A stretch of DNA of 64,000 bases from JAHEFT01 sp963700705. GTDB lineage: Bacteria; Pseudomonadota; Gammaproteobacteria; Xanthomonadales; SZUA-36. The position numbers were made by a program, and so were the translations under genes. This document shows, one piece after another, positions 8,562 through 17,393 of the stretch (its first letter is position 1; each line of letters starts with the position of its first letter). The stretch lies in NCBI GenBank assembly GCA_963700705.1, contig CAVOYQ010000018.1, positions 124,001 through 188,000 on the forward strand, given 5' to 3'. A model generated the notes under the pieces. It saw only the letters and a list, made by a program, of their open reading frames with translations, did not search any database and had not been told where the DNA came from.

Positions 8562-10013
8562 TCACTTATTGCGTCTCAGGCCTTCGAGGTCCGCCAGGGT
8601 GCGGGCGACCTTCAGAATGCGCTGGCAGGCGCGGGGTGAAAGGTTCATCGGTTCGGCAGCCGGTTCGAGCATTTTCTGGATATGCGGGGTGGGTTTGCAG
8701 TGCCGCCTGACGCCATCCGTGTCCAATTGGGCGTTGGGAATACCGGCCCGGTCCAGTTGCAGCTGACGCGCCGCGATGACGCGTCTGCGAACCGCCTCGC
8801 TGTCTTCCGGTTCCGTTCCGGTACCGTTGTAGGGGATGTGACTTGGCCGTGCCACTTCGACGTGCATATCGATGCGGTCGAGCAGCGGACCGGAAATCTT
8901 ACCTCGGTAACGCCGCACCTGGTCGGATGAGCATGTGCAGCGGCCCCTGGTGTCACCGGCGTAGCCGCAGGGGCAGGGGTTCATCGCGGCCACCAGCTGG
9001 AACCGTGCGGGGAATTCTGCCTGGTGCGCCGCCCTGGAAATCACGATACGCCCGGATTCCATGGGTTCTCTCAGCACTTCCAGCACGTCACGGTTGAACT
9101 CGGGAAGTTCGTCGAGAAACAGCACACCGTGATGGGCCAGCGAGATTTCACCAGGCCGCGGTTTTGACCCGCCACCGACCAGTGCAACGCTGCTCGCGGT
9201 ATGGTGAGGCGCACGAAAAGTACGGTTGCACCACTGGCTGATGTCAAAGCCGGACCTGCAGATCGAGGCGACCGCCGCACTGTCCAGCGCCTCCTGCTCC
9301 GTCATTGGCGGCAGAATTCCGGGCAGCCGGGTGGCCAGCATGGTTTTTCCGGTACCTGGGGGGCCGGTGAAAAGGATGTTGTGACCACCAGCCGCGGCAA
9401 CCTCCAGCGCGCGCCGGGCCCGAAGTTGCCCGTACACATCACGCATATTCTTTTTGATGCGCAGCGGTGTACCTTCTGCCCGGGTCACTGGCGTCAGGGT
9501 TTCGCGCCCGTTCAGCCAGGCGACCACGGCAAGCAGGCTCCCGCCGCAGAATTGCCGCTCCCCACTGGCAAGGGCGGCCTCGGGTCCGTTGGCTTCCGGC
9601 ACCACCAGGCCACGGCTGGATTTTTGTGCGGCTATGGCTACCGGCAGAACACCCTTAACCGGGTTCAGACCGCCCCCGAGTGAAAGCTCGCCGATGAATT
9701 CAAATTCGTCAAACTGCCGGTCATTGACCTGGCCGGACGCCGCCAGGATGCCCAGTGCGATTGGCAGGTCGAAGCGGCTCCCTTCCTTGGGCAGATCGGC
9801 GGGTGCCAGAGAAATTGTGATGTGACCGGCCGGAAAGTTGAAGCCGGCATTCAGCAATGCTGCTTTTACCCGGTCTTTTGCCTCGCGGACTGCGGTTTCC
9901 GGGAGCCCCACCATTGAAACACGCGCCAACCCGCCCCCGACATGTACCTCGACGATGACTTCCGGGGCAGCAACACCCACGCCGGCGCGACTGTATACCC
10001 GGGCAAGACTCAT
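8562..10013 (-). CDS. comM: ComM/YifB family Mg-chelatase-like AAA+ helicase
   Basis: 483 residues, full length. The N-terminal ChlI-like domain reads MSLARVYSRAGVGVAAPEVI and TISLAPADLPKEGSRFDLPI. The AAA+ core has Walker A GPPGTGKT and Walker B VLFLDELPEF; a cysteine cluster CPCGYAGDTRGRCTC and the C-terminal Mg-chelatase domain (LDRIDMHVEV, NLSPRACQRILKVARTLADL) follow. ComM is a hexameric helicase that promotes branch migration of the heteroduplex during natural transformation and is widespread in Gram-negative bacteria. The start was set at 10013 because family members begin MSL; an ATG three codons upstream (10022) is possible and neither has a strong ribosome-binding site. In relatives it lies close to ubiK and glnK; here about 2 kb of accessory genes separates them. 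Confidence 0.9.
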   Translation of the reverse strand: MSLARVYSRAGVGVAAPEVIVEVHVGGGLARVSMVGLPETAVREAKDRVKAALLNAGFNFPAGHITISLAPADLPKEGSRFDLPIALGILAASGQVNDRQFDEFEFIGELSLGGGLNPVKGVLPVAIAAQKSSRGLVVPEANGPEAALASGERQFCGGSLLAVVAWLNGRETLTPVTRAEGTPLRIKKNMRDVYGQLRARRALEVAAAGGHNILFTGPPGTGKTMLATRLPGILPPMTEQEALDSAAVASICRSGFDISQWCNRTFRAPHHTASSVALVGGGSKPRPGEISLAHHGVLFLDELPEFNRDVLEVLREPMESGRIVISRAAHQAEFPARFQLVAAMNPCPCGYAGDTRGRCTCSSDQVRRYRGKISGPLLDRIDMHVEVARPSHIPYNGTGTEPEDSEAVRRRVIAARQLQLDRAGIPNAQLDTDGVRRHCKPTPHIQKMLEPAAEPMNLSPRACQRILKVARTLADLEGLRRNK

Positions 10014-10280
10014 GCCGGACATGATCAGGCGTGATGAGGAATCCGGTTGTAGGCATTCCACCCGAAATCGGTGGGAATCAGGATCAACATCAACGCATAG
10101 AGGCTGAGATGGTGGAGTCTCGTGGATTTTCTGCTGGGCAGGGCTTCACGGATTGTCTGAAGCCGACATCGTGTGCGGAGCATCGCCCGGAGTGTCTTGG
10201 TGATGAAAGTCATTTGAAACTGGGCCGGGCAGGCCCATATTTATATTATGTAGTCAACAATTGACCTGGGAGAAGGCGTC

Positions 10281-10568
10281 GTGTCGAAAAGAGACCAGTA
10301 TGTCAAGAAGATGAAGCAACAGCTCGATGAGCTGAATGCCCAGCTCGCCAAGCTTGAAGCAAAAGCCAAAGACGTGAATGCCGAGGCTCGCGTCAAGTAC
10401 GACAAGCAAATGAGCGAGTTACGCAAAGCGTCCAAAGCAGCGCAGAAGAAAATGGAGGAAATCAAGAGTGCCGGTGAAGACAAGTGGGAAGCACTGGTCG
10501 CCGAGGGCGACAAGCTCCAGAAGGCCTTCGTGCATTCCTTCAATTACTTCAAATCTCAACTGAAGTAA
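10281..10568 (+). CDS. Small charged coiled-coil protein (sll1863-like stress protein)
   Basis: 95 residues, nearly all heptad-like helix: QYVKKMKQQLDELNAQLAKL, EAKAKDVNAEARVKYDKQMS, ELRKASKAAQKKMEEIKSAG, ending KAFVHSFNYFKSQLK. No signal peptide or membrane segment. It resembles short coiled-coil proteins annotated as sll1863-family stress response proteins, whose function is unknown. Start is GTG at 10281 with GGGAGAAGG about six bases upstream, better than any ATG nearby. It stands alone between comM and the fasciclin gene. Confidence 0.7.
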   Translation: MSKRDQYVKKMKQQLDELNAQLAKLEAKAKDVNAEARVKYDKQMSELRKASKAAQKKMEEIKSAGEDKWEALVAEGDKLQKAFVHSFNYFKSQLK

Positions 10569-10688
10569 TTCGGTAAGGCGCAAGCCGCAGATTACCTGTC
10601 AGCCGGCAAATACAACACCTGGACGGAAGGGGTCACCTGAAGCCCGGGTGGCCCGCTGCAGGCGATTAGCTTTACAGATCCTCATTTA

Positions 10689-10772
10689 TATCTATACGAA
10701 ATATATATATAATTTCGTATATCTTCATATTATCGGTAAATAACACTTGATTTATCTATACAGTATCTATAC
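10689..10772. promoter_or_regulatory. AT-rich regulatory region with inverted and direct repeats before the fasciclin gene
   Basis: Positions 10693-10721 form a perfect inverted repeat, arms TATACGAAAT and ATTTCGTATA around nine alternating A/T bases. The nonamer TATCTATAC occurs three times on the plus strand, at 10689-10697, 10753-10761 and 10764-10772. The last two are 11 bp apart, about one helical turn, and lie 32-51 bp before the start codon. This looks like a regulator-binding cluster; the regulator is not known. Confidence 0.5.
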
Positions 10773-10803
10773 ATTATGTTCTCAACCAATGGAGAACACG
10801 ATC

Positions 10804-11317
10804 ATGATTATGAAACGCAAACTGAATATTTCAATCCTCACGGCCTTCGCGGCCGCCCTGCTTCTTTTGGCCACGGACGTTTTTTCCGGCAATTACGGCA
10901 AAAAAGCAGGCTGACATTGTCGACACTGCGGTGGCTGCAGGCTCTTTCAACACGCTTGCCGCGGCCCTGGAAGCGGCCGGACTGGTGGACACGCTGAAAG
11001 CCGATGGTCCTTACACGGTATTCGCGCCTACCGATGAAGCCTTCGCCAAGTTGCCGAATGGCACCGTTGAAATGCTGCTGCTGCCCGAAAACAAAGACCA
11101 GCTCGTGGCAATCCTGACCTACCACGTGGTTGCCGGCAAAGTCACGGCTGCCGAGGTCGTCACCCTGAATAGCGCAAAGACCGTGAATGGTTCTGACGTT
11201 GCCATCCGGGTGGTGGACGGAACGGTATTCATTAATGACTCGCGGGTAGTTTCTGCAGACGTTGGCGCCAGCAACGGTGTCATCCACGTCGTGGATACCG
11301 TGCTCCTGCCCAACTGA
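10804..11317 (+). CDS. Secreted fasciclin (FAS1) domain protein, frameshifted after signal peptide
   Basis: ATG 10804 follows GGAGAA with seven bases of spacing. The signal peptide reads MIMKRKLNISILTAFAAALL LLATDVFS, and after a slip the mature protein reads ADIVDTAVAAGSFNTLAAAL, then PYTVFAPTDEAFAKLPNGTV, ILTYHVVAGKVTAAEVV and NGVIHVVDTVLLPN. These are the FAS1 H1 and H2 motifs (FAPTDEAF and HVVDxVLLP). The slip is in the A6 run at 10900-10905: with five A the join reads NYGKKQADIVDTAV without a stop. FAS1 proteins are exported adhesion or matrix proteins. The AT-rich repeat region directly upstream is the probable control region. Confidence 0.8.
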
Positions 11318-11435
11318 TCTCCCTGCCTTTCAGGCATCCCCCGCACACACCCTCGTGTGCAACCTTGACCCGGATCGGGCAGGCATTTCGCAAGACGCCT
11401 TCCTGATCCGGGTTTCCTTTAACCGGAACCTGCCC

Positions 11436-11912
11436 GTGAACATATTCGTCCTCGACACCGACCTGACGCTTTGTGCCCGATACCACTGTGACAGGCACGT
11501 CAACAAGATGATCCTGGAAAGCGTGCAGATCCTGTGCACGGTGCTCAATGAGCGCGGCTTCGAAACACCGTACAAGTCGACCCACCGCCAGCATCCCTGT
11601 GTCCAATGGGTGGACCGCTCCTACGACAACTTCCTGTGGCTGACTGAATTGGCAGTTACTTTGAATCGCGAGTATCGCTACCGCTATGACAAGGATCGTG
11701 ACCATGCTTCGATCCGCGTGCTGGGAGATATCCTGCACCATCGATATGAATCAAACGGACTGACGGAATTTGCTCAAGCCATGCCCGATCAGTACAAGGT
11801 CAGCGGCAACGCAGTCGCTGCTTACCGGGCATACTACCTGGGGGAAAAGCACCTGTTTGCCGCGTGGACACGTCGTCCTGCGCCCGGTTGGTGGATTGCC
11901 GATGCAGTGTAG
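11436..11912 (+). CDS. Conserved protein of a phage-associated family, function unknown
   Basis: About 158 residues. The start is taken as GTG 11436 because the family begins (M)NIFVLDxD right there; the open frame extends upstream but that part is not conserved-looking. Visible motifs are VNIFVLDTDLTLCARYHCDR, HVNKMILESVQILCTVL, THRQHPCVQWVDRSYDNFLW, then GLTEFAQAMPDQYK, AYRAYYLGEKHLFAAW and a tryptophan-rich end. I recall relatives mainly from tailed phages and environmental bacteria, without an assigned function; the HCDxHVxKM and HPC motifs look like a metal or active site (inference). No phage structural gene is nearby. It lies between the fasciclin gene and ubiK. Confidence 0.65.
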   Translation: MNIFVLDTDLTLCARYHCDRHVNKMILESVQILCTVLNERGFETPYKSTHRQHPCVQWVDRSYDNFLWLTELAVTLNREYRYRYDKDRDHASIRVLGDILHHRYESNGLTEFAQAMPDQYKVSGNAVAAYRAYYLGEKHLFAAWTRRPAPGWWIADAV

Positions 11913-11957
11913 ATCCGGATTGAACAGGTAGTCCTCCGGCCTGCCGGCCTCACCCGG

Positions 11958-12200
11958 CTACGAATCCTTTGACAGGGCATCCAACCGGCGTTCTAGCTCG
12001 GCCAGTTTTGCCTGGGTCGCCTCCAGGATGGCGCACTGGGCTTCGTATTCCTCGCGGCCAACCAGTTTCATGCGCTCAAAGGCCCCGGTCAGCACGGAGC
12101 GAAAGCGGTCCTCGATATCGTCCTTCAACCGTGCCACGCCCGGGGGTAATGCCTCTCCCAGCTTGCGGGTCAGTTCGTCAACCATTCGCAAATCCACCAT
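11958..12200 (-). CDS. ubiK: Ubiquinone biosynthesis accessory factor UbiK
   Basis: 80 residues: an amphipathic N-terminal helix MVDLRMVDELTRKLGEALPP, then VARLKDDIEDRFRSVLTGAF and a C-terminal coiled coil (EEYEAQCAILEATQAKLAEL, ERRLDALSKDS). This is the BMFP/YqiC family, now UbiK, which forms a complex with UbiJ and supports the cytosolic ubiquinone-synthesis metabolon under aerobic growth. Length and both segments are typical. It is divergent from glnK with about 80 bp between, a common arrangement in gammaproteobacteria. Confidence 0.85.
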   Translation of the reverse strand: MVDLRMVDELTRKLGEALPPGVARLKDDIEDRFRSVLTGAFERMKLVGREEYEAQCAILEATQAKLAELERRLDALSKDS

Positions 12201-12280
12201 GCTCTATTTCCTTTTGCCGCTTGCGGCCTGATTATGCCCGCATTAAAGTCAACTGATCTACTGTTCCAAAGGAATCTACC

Positions 12281-12619
12281 ATGAAGATGATCACCGCAAT
12301 CATTAAGCCGTTCAAACTGGATGATGTCCGGGACGCAATCGCGGAAGCCGGCATCCAGGGCATGACCGTAACTGAAGTAAGGGGCTTCGGCCGGCAGAAA
12401 GGTCACACCGAACTGTATCGCGGGGCGGAATACGTGGTTGATTTTCTTCCCAAGCTCAAACTGGAAGTTGCTGTCCCGGACGACCGGGTAGACGCCGTGG
12501 TCGAGGCAATCGCCGATGCGGCCGCATCCGGCCGGATTGGTGATGGAAAAATCTTTGTGCATACTCTGGAACAGGCGGTTCGGATCCGCACCGGGGAGGA
12601 GGGTGAAAAGGCACTCTGA
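12281..12619 (+). CDS. glnK: Nitrogen regulatory protein P-II (GlnK/GlnB)
   Basis: 112 residues: MKMITAIIKPFKLDDVRDAI, GRQKGHTELYRGAEYVVDFL with the uridylylated Tyr51 in the T-loop, the B-loop region AAASGRIGDGKIFV and the C-loop VRIRTGEEGEKAL. P-II proteins sense ATP/ADP and 2-oxoglutarate and control AmtB, GlnE and NtrB. The MKMITAIIKPFKLDDVR start is of GlnK type, but unlike many glnK genes it is not followed by amtB; a TolB/TPR membrane protein comes next. AAAGGA lies before the ATG. Confidence 0.9.
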   Translation: MKMITAIIKPFKLDDVRDAIAEAGIQGMTVTEVRGFGRQKGHTELYRGAEYVVDFLPKLKLEVAVPDDRVDAVVEAIADAAASGRIGDGKIFVHTLEQAVRIRTGEEGEKAL

Positions 12620-12723
12620 AAGGATTCCGCGTTAAACCGAAGCAGATTTGCGAAACCAAATCCGCTTTCGGAGCGTCTATTATCTGAACACTGGCATAAA
12701 TCGGAACACCAGAGCAAATCAGA

Positions 12724-14914
12724 ATGACCGAAAGCCACTCTTTCTTTTCAGCCACGCTTGCTGAACTGAACCGCAGAAAAGTCCTTCGCACGGTTGGTGC
12801 TTACGCGGTTGCGGTATTTGTCCTGTTGCAGTTGATGGACGCTGCAGTAGAGCCATTGCGTTTACCGGAGTGGGTGCCGACCCTGGTCGTCATCGTCGTC
12901 ATCCTCGGTTTTCCGCTGGTGTTCCTGTTGGCCTGGCACCTGGATATCCGGCCGGACGGCATCCACCGGACTGAGCGGGCAGGGCTGCTGAGCCGGACGC
13001 AGAGCGCCATTCTTTTCAGTTTCATGCTGGTTTCGATGGGCGGGCTCGCCTCTGTTTTCTACCAGTATTATTCGGGCGTATTCGAGGCCGGCGATCAAAA
13101 CGTGCAAATCGTGGAGCGGGAGTTCACCGCCCCGCAAAACTCCATCGCGGTCCTGCCCTTTACCGACTTGTCGCAGAAAGTCGACCAGGGCCAGTTCGCG
13201 GACGGGGTGTCCGAGGAAATTCTGAACCTGCTGGCCCAGGTTGATGGTCTCAACGTTGCCGCGCGGACATCATCTTTCGCTTTCCGGGAAAGCCGCGAGG
13301 ACATTCGGGAGATCGGGCGCCTGCTGAATGTCAGAACCGTATTGGAAGGCAGCGTGCGCACATCCGGGGATCAAGTCCGGTTAACGGCGCAGTTGATCAA
13401 CGTGGAAGACGGATATCATATCTGGTCAAAGGTCTATGACCGGAAATTGACGGATATTTTCGAGATCCAGGATGAAGTCGCGAGCAGCATTGCTACAGCG
13501 CTGGTCGAGTCGTTTACCGGTCTGGTCGAAAAGCCCGAATCCCGAACAGACAGCCTGGCGGCCTCCCAGTCCTATCACACGGGACGCCTGCACTGGTGGA
13601 AGCGAACACCGAACGAACTGCAAAAAGCGATTGAAATGTTCGCAACCGCGCTGGAACACGATGCCGGCTTCGCACCGGCCTATGCGGCGATGGCCGATAG
13701 CTGGCTGCTGCTGTCTCTTTACGGCAACATCACCACGGTGAAAGCGACCGAAAAAGCCCAGATGATGATTGAAAAGGCGCTGGAACTCGACCCGGAGTCG
13801 GCCGAGGCATTCGCGGCGCTGGGACTTGCCCGCTGGCAGATCGGCCAGATGGATGCGGCGGAATCCGCGTTACGGCAGGCGGTGGAACTGAACGAAGACT
13901 ATATTCCCGCTCAACTGTGGCTGGCCGGTGTGCTGGGTGAGGAGGGCCGCTATCCCGAGGAACACCTGGTGCTGCAGAACGCCATGCAGCGGGATCCGCT
14001 CAATGAACTGCTCATGGTTAATTACGCCAACAACCTGGCCACTCGTGGTGAATGGCAGTCCGGCCGGGACATGCTCGGAGACCTTTTGGCCCTGCGCCCC
14101 GACTCGAGTATCCTGCTGCGTTTCATGGCCAAGATGGAGACTGAATAACGGCAATATTGTGCGCGGATGGGAACTGGCCAACCGGGCTTACCAGCTGGAG
14201 CCCGACAATCCCGAAGATATCGCGGCGCTGGCCGGTACATGGGTATTGCTGGGAGATACCGAGGAGGCGGAGCGCCTGCTGCTGCATGGCCTGGAAACTT
14301 CGGATCAGAATACCAGCCTGTTAGGCACCCGCTGGATGGCCCTGGTTGTTTCCCGCCGCTACGAAGAAGCCGAGCTGCTGCTGCGTGAGCAAATGGCGCA
14401 ATTCGGTGACAACATGCCCGAAGCGCTACAGCGCAAGTTCAACCTGCAGCTGGGCATGATCGCGATGGTGCGCGGAGAGTACGCTCAGGCCAGGGACCTG
14501 CTGGTGTCGGCGATCAGCCCGGAAGATGATCCGGCCTACAGTGGCGACGAGATAATGACCGTTACCATGGCTGCCCTCGCGACAAAACTTGTCGGCGAAG
14601 ACGAAGCAGCGGCTGAATTGCTGGCCGGCGCTGAGCGAAAAATAAAGCGGGCCCGGCTGAATGGTGTAGACAACTCGAACATCTACTATAACGAAGCCGT
14701 ATTGCTGGCCATGCGCAGCGAGCCTGGAAAAGCCATGCAAAAACTCAGGGACGCCTATGACCGGGGGTTCCGGGAGCTGTGGGTGATGGACATCGACGGC
14801 CGCCTTGCGCCTTTACGTGACATGCCGGAGTTTATTGCCTTGATGGAACAGATTCGTGATGACGTCAATCACGCCAGGGCGGAAATTCAGTCGTTGAGTC
14901 TGGCCGCTATGTAA
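12724..14914 (+). CDS. Membrane-anchored TolB-like/FlgO-fold and TPR-repeat protein, one frameshift
   Basis: N-terminal SATLAELNRRKVLRTVGAYA leads into membrane helices at roughly residues 20-42, 55-75 and 95-115 (VFVLLQLMDA; LVVIVVILGFPLVFLLAWHL; ILFSFMLVSMGGLASVFY). A TolB/FlgO-like domain follows at about 135-255 (SIAVLPFTDLS, FADGVSEEILNLLAQV, VLEGSVRTSGDQVRLTAQLI, YDRKLTDIFEIQDEVASSIA), then TPR repeats to the end (FAPAYAAMADSWLLL; ESAEAFAALGLARWQIGQMD). The arrangement is that of the adenylate-cyclase-associated TolB/TPR proteins, here without a cyclase or winged-helix domain. A stop at 14146 breaks it after RFMAKMETE, and NGNIVRGWELANRAYQLEPD continues in the next frame, so one base is lost or gained near 14140. 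About 729 residues repaired. Likely a periplasmic-facing scaffold; role unknown. Confidence 0.7.
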
Positions 14915-14930
14915 CGGAGCATTACCGGTC

Positions 14931-17000
14931 TCAAACGCCGGCGAAACGCGCCGCGTCACCGATCCACCGGTGAATCAGCTTCACAACCCGTTCGGGGCTT
15001 TCGGTCAGTAAACGTTCGGCAACAGCCGGAATACTTTCCAGCAACTGCTGGTCTCTTGCCAGGTCCGCCACGCGAAATTGCAACATGCCGGTTTGCCGGG
15101 TTCCCAGCACTTCGCCCGGGCCACGCAGTTCCAGATCCTTTTCAGCGATCCGGAACCCATCCGAGGTCTGCCGCAGGATGTTCAGGCGTTCCCTTGCCGG
15201 TTGGCCGATTGGCGGACTATAGAGCAGCAGGCAGGATGCCTGTTGATCGCCCCTGCCGACGCGGCCCCGAAGTTGGTGCAGTTGCGCCAGCCCGAGCCGC
15301 TCGGCGTTTTCGATAATCATCAGGGATGCGTTGGGGACATCGACACCGACTTCAATAACGGTCGTTGCGACCAGCAACTGAACGTTTCCCTGCTTGAAAC
15401 GGTCCATGATTTCCTGTTTCGCGGCGGGCTTCATCCGGCCATGAACCAACCCCACGGACACGCCCGACAACCCGGTCTGCAGCTCCCTGGCGACTTCTTC
15501 GGCTGCCTGCGCCTGCACCGCGTCGGATTCCTCGATCAGCGTGCAAACCCAGTAGGCCTGGCGGCCATCTGCGCACGCGGTGGCCACGCGGGCGATCACC
15601 TCGCTGCGGCGTTCGTTGGAAACCACCGCGGTTTTGACCGGTTTACGGCCCGGTGGCAGTTCATCGATTACCGACGTCTCCAGGCCGGCATAGGCGGTCA
15701 TGGCCAGCGTCCTGGGAATCGGCGTGGCTGTCATGATCAGTTGATGGGCGTGAAGCGAATCAACCCCCGCCTTATCGAGAAGCGCCAGTCGCTGGTGAAC
15801 CCCGAACCGGTGCTGTTCATCAACGACCACCAAACCCAATTTGCCGAAATTCACCCCCTCCTGCATCAGCGCGTGCGTGCCGATAATCAGCGGAGCCTGC
15901 TGTTCAATGGCGTCCAGTGCGGCGCGCCGGGATTTGCCGGTGACCTTTCCGCTGAGCCATACCGGTTCGATGCCCAGGGGTTCGAGCCAATCGCGAAAAC
16001 TGCGAAGATGTTGTTCGGCTAACAATTCCGTGGGGGCCATGATCGCGGCCTGGTACCCGTTACCGATGGCCCTGAGCGCCGCCAGAGCCGCCACCACGGT
16101 TTTTCCGGAGCCGACATCGCCCTGCACCAGCCGTTGCATCGGATGGCGTTGCGCCAGGTCCGCCTGGATTTCGCGAATAACCCGCTGTTGGGCGCCGGTG
16201 AGCTCAAAGGGCAGGCGATCGATGAATTTACGTTCCAGCCGGTCTGTTGCCGACATGGCGGGCGCTGCTAACCGGCGTTGCGTCCGGTGTAATTGCTGCA
16301 TGCTGAGGTTGTGCGCCAGCAGTTCTTCCATTGCGAGGCGCTGTTGGGCGGGGTGCCGGCGCTCGACCAGCGCTGCCACATCCGCTCCGGCGGGAGGGCG
16401 GTGGATATACGCCAGGGCTGAGGCCAGGGAGGGAATCTGCAAATTGCCGCGGAGGTCATCCGGCAGGAGTTCTTCGAGTTCCAGATGATGGTTCTGCAAC
16501 TGCTCCAGCGCCTGGTCGCTCAACTTGATCCAACTGGCCTGCCCCAGTCCTTCGACGGAGGGATAAACCGGTGTCAGGCGGTCCGAGACGGCCTCATCCT
16601 GCTCGCTGAGAATGCGTTTGTAACTGGGATGAACCATGTCCAGTCCCCGGTAGCCGCCCCGCACTTCGCCGTAACATCGCAGCCGGGTTCCCCTGGATAA
16701 CTGGTTTTTTTGCGCGGCGCGAAAATGAAAAAATCGCAGTGTGACGCGTCCGGTACCGTCAGAGATGACGACAACCAGCGTGGCGCGCCTGCCGCGGACG
16801 ATCGTGGCATGTTCGACTTCTCCTTCGACCAGGGCCCGCGCGCCGGGATAAAGGGCGCCGATGGGATGTACCCGCGTACGGTCTTCGTAACGCAGGGGCA
16901 GATGAAACAGCAGGTCCTGGACGTTATGAATGCCCAGTTGGTTCAGTGAGGATTCGAGTTGCGGACCGACGCCCCGCAGGTCGCGAAGCTCAGAGGCCAA
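14931..17000 (-). CDS. recG: ATP-dependent DNA helicase RecG
   Basis: 689 residues, intact. The N-terminal wedge domain (LRGVGPQLESSLNQLGIHNV, QDLLFHLPLRYEDRT) and OB fold are followed by helicase motifs: Walker A GDVGSGKT, DEQH in VVVDEQHRFGVHQR, TATPIPRTLAMTAYAGL, then LVATTVIEVGVDVPNAS and QLRGRVGRGDQQASC. The C-terminal RecG signature QTSDGFRIAEKDLELRGPGE is present. RecG remodels stalled forks and branch-migrates Holliday junctions. Its start overlaps the ridA stop by 11 bp, so it is translated with the spoT-ridA unit; linkage of recG to spoT is usual in gammaproteobacteria. Confidence 0.95.
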   Translation of the reverse strand: MASELRDLRGVGPQLESSLNQLGIHNVQDLLFHLPLRYEDRTRVHPIGALYPGARALVEGEVEHATIVRGRRATLVVVISDGTGRVTLRFFHFRAAQKNQLSRGTRLRCYGEVRGGYRGLDMVHPSYKRILSEQDEAVSDRLTPVYPSVEGLGQASWIKLSDQALEQLQNHHLELEELLPDDLRGNLQIPSLASALAYIHRPPAGADVAALVERRHPAQQRLAMEELLAHNLSMQQLHRTQRRLAAPAMSATDRLERKFIDRLPFELTGAQQRVIREIQADLAQRHPMQRLVQGDVGSGKTVVAALAALRAIGNGYQAAIMAPTELLAEQHLRSFRDWLEPLGIEPVWLSGKVTGKSRRAALDAIEQQAPLIIGTHALMQEGVNFGKLGLVVVDEQHRFGVHQRLALLDKAGVDSLHAHQLIMTATPIPRTLAMTAYAGLETSVIDELPPGRKPVKTAVVSNERRSEVIARVATACADGRQAYWVCTLIEESDAVQAQAAEEVARELQTGLSGVSVGLVHGRMKPAAKQEIMDRFKQGNVQLLVATTVIEVGVDVPNASLMIIENAERLGLAQLHQLRGRVGRGDQQASCLLLYSPPIGQPARERLNILRQTSDGFRIAEKDLELRGPGEVLGTRQTGMLQFRVADLARDQQLLESIPAVAERLLTESPERVVKLIHRWIGDAARFAGV

Positions 17001-17370
17001 GAACCGCTTCCACTTCGACCTCCACGCCCAGCGGAAGGGCGGCCACGCCGACCGTTGCCCGGGCAGGGAAGGGCTCGGAAAAATACTCTGCCATGATCTG
17101 GTTGACCGTGGAAAAATCCCCGAGGTTGGTCATGTAAATGGTCACTTTAACGATATCGTCCAGGGTGCCACCAGCCGCTTCGCAAACTGCGCGAAGGTTT
17201 TTGAAAACCCGGTGCGCCTGTTCGCTGATACCCCCCTGGACCACTTTCATGGTTTCCGGGTCGAGCGCTATCTGGCCGGAAAGATAAACCGCGCTGCCGT
17301 GCTTCACTGCCTGAGAATACGGTCCGATTGCCGAGGGGGCGCTGGCTGTCTTGATAATGTTTTTACTCAT
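16990..17370 (-). CDS. ridA: Reactive intermediate/imine deaminase RidA
   Basis: 126 residues of the YjgF/YER057c/UK114 family: SAPSAIGPYSQAVKHGSAVY, LSGQIALDPETMKVV, NLRAVCEAAGGTLDDIVKVT and PARATVGVAALPLGVEVEVE. The substrate-binding arginine is in PARATV; the family signature ends with LPxGxxVExE. RidA hydrolyses 2-aminoacrylate released by threonine/serine dehydratases; one such dehydratase-like gene lies at 35485. It sits between spoT and recG on the same strand. Confidence 0.92.
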   Translation of the reverse strand: MSKNIIKTASAPSAIGPYSQAVKHGSAVYLSGQIALDPETMKVVQGGISEQAHRVFKNLRAVCEAAGGTLDDIVKVTIYMTNLGDFSTVNQIMAEYFSEPFPARATVGVAALPLGVEVEVEAVLGL

Positions 17371-17393
17371 GATGATTCCTCCGGCTTGTCGTT

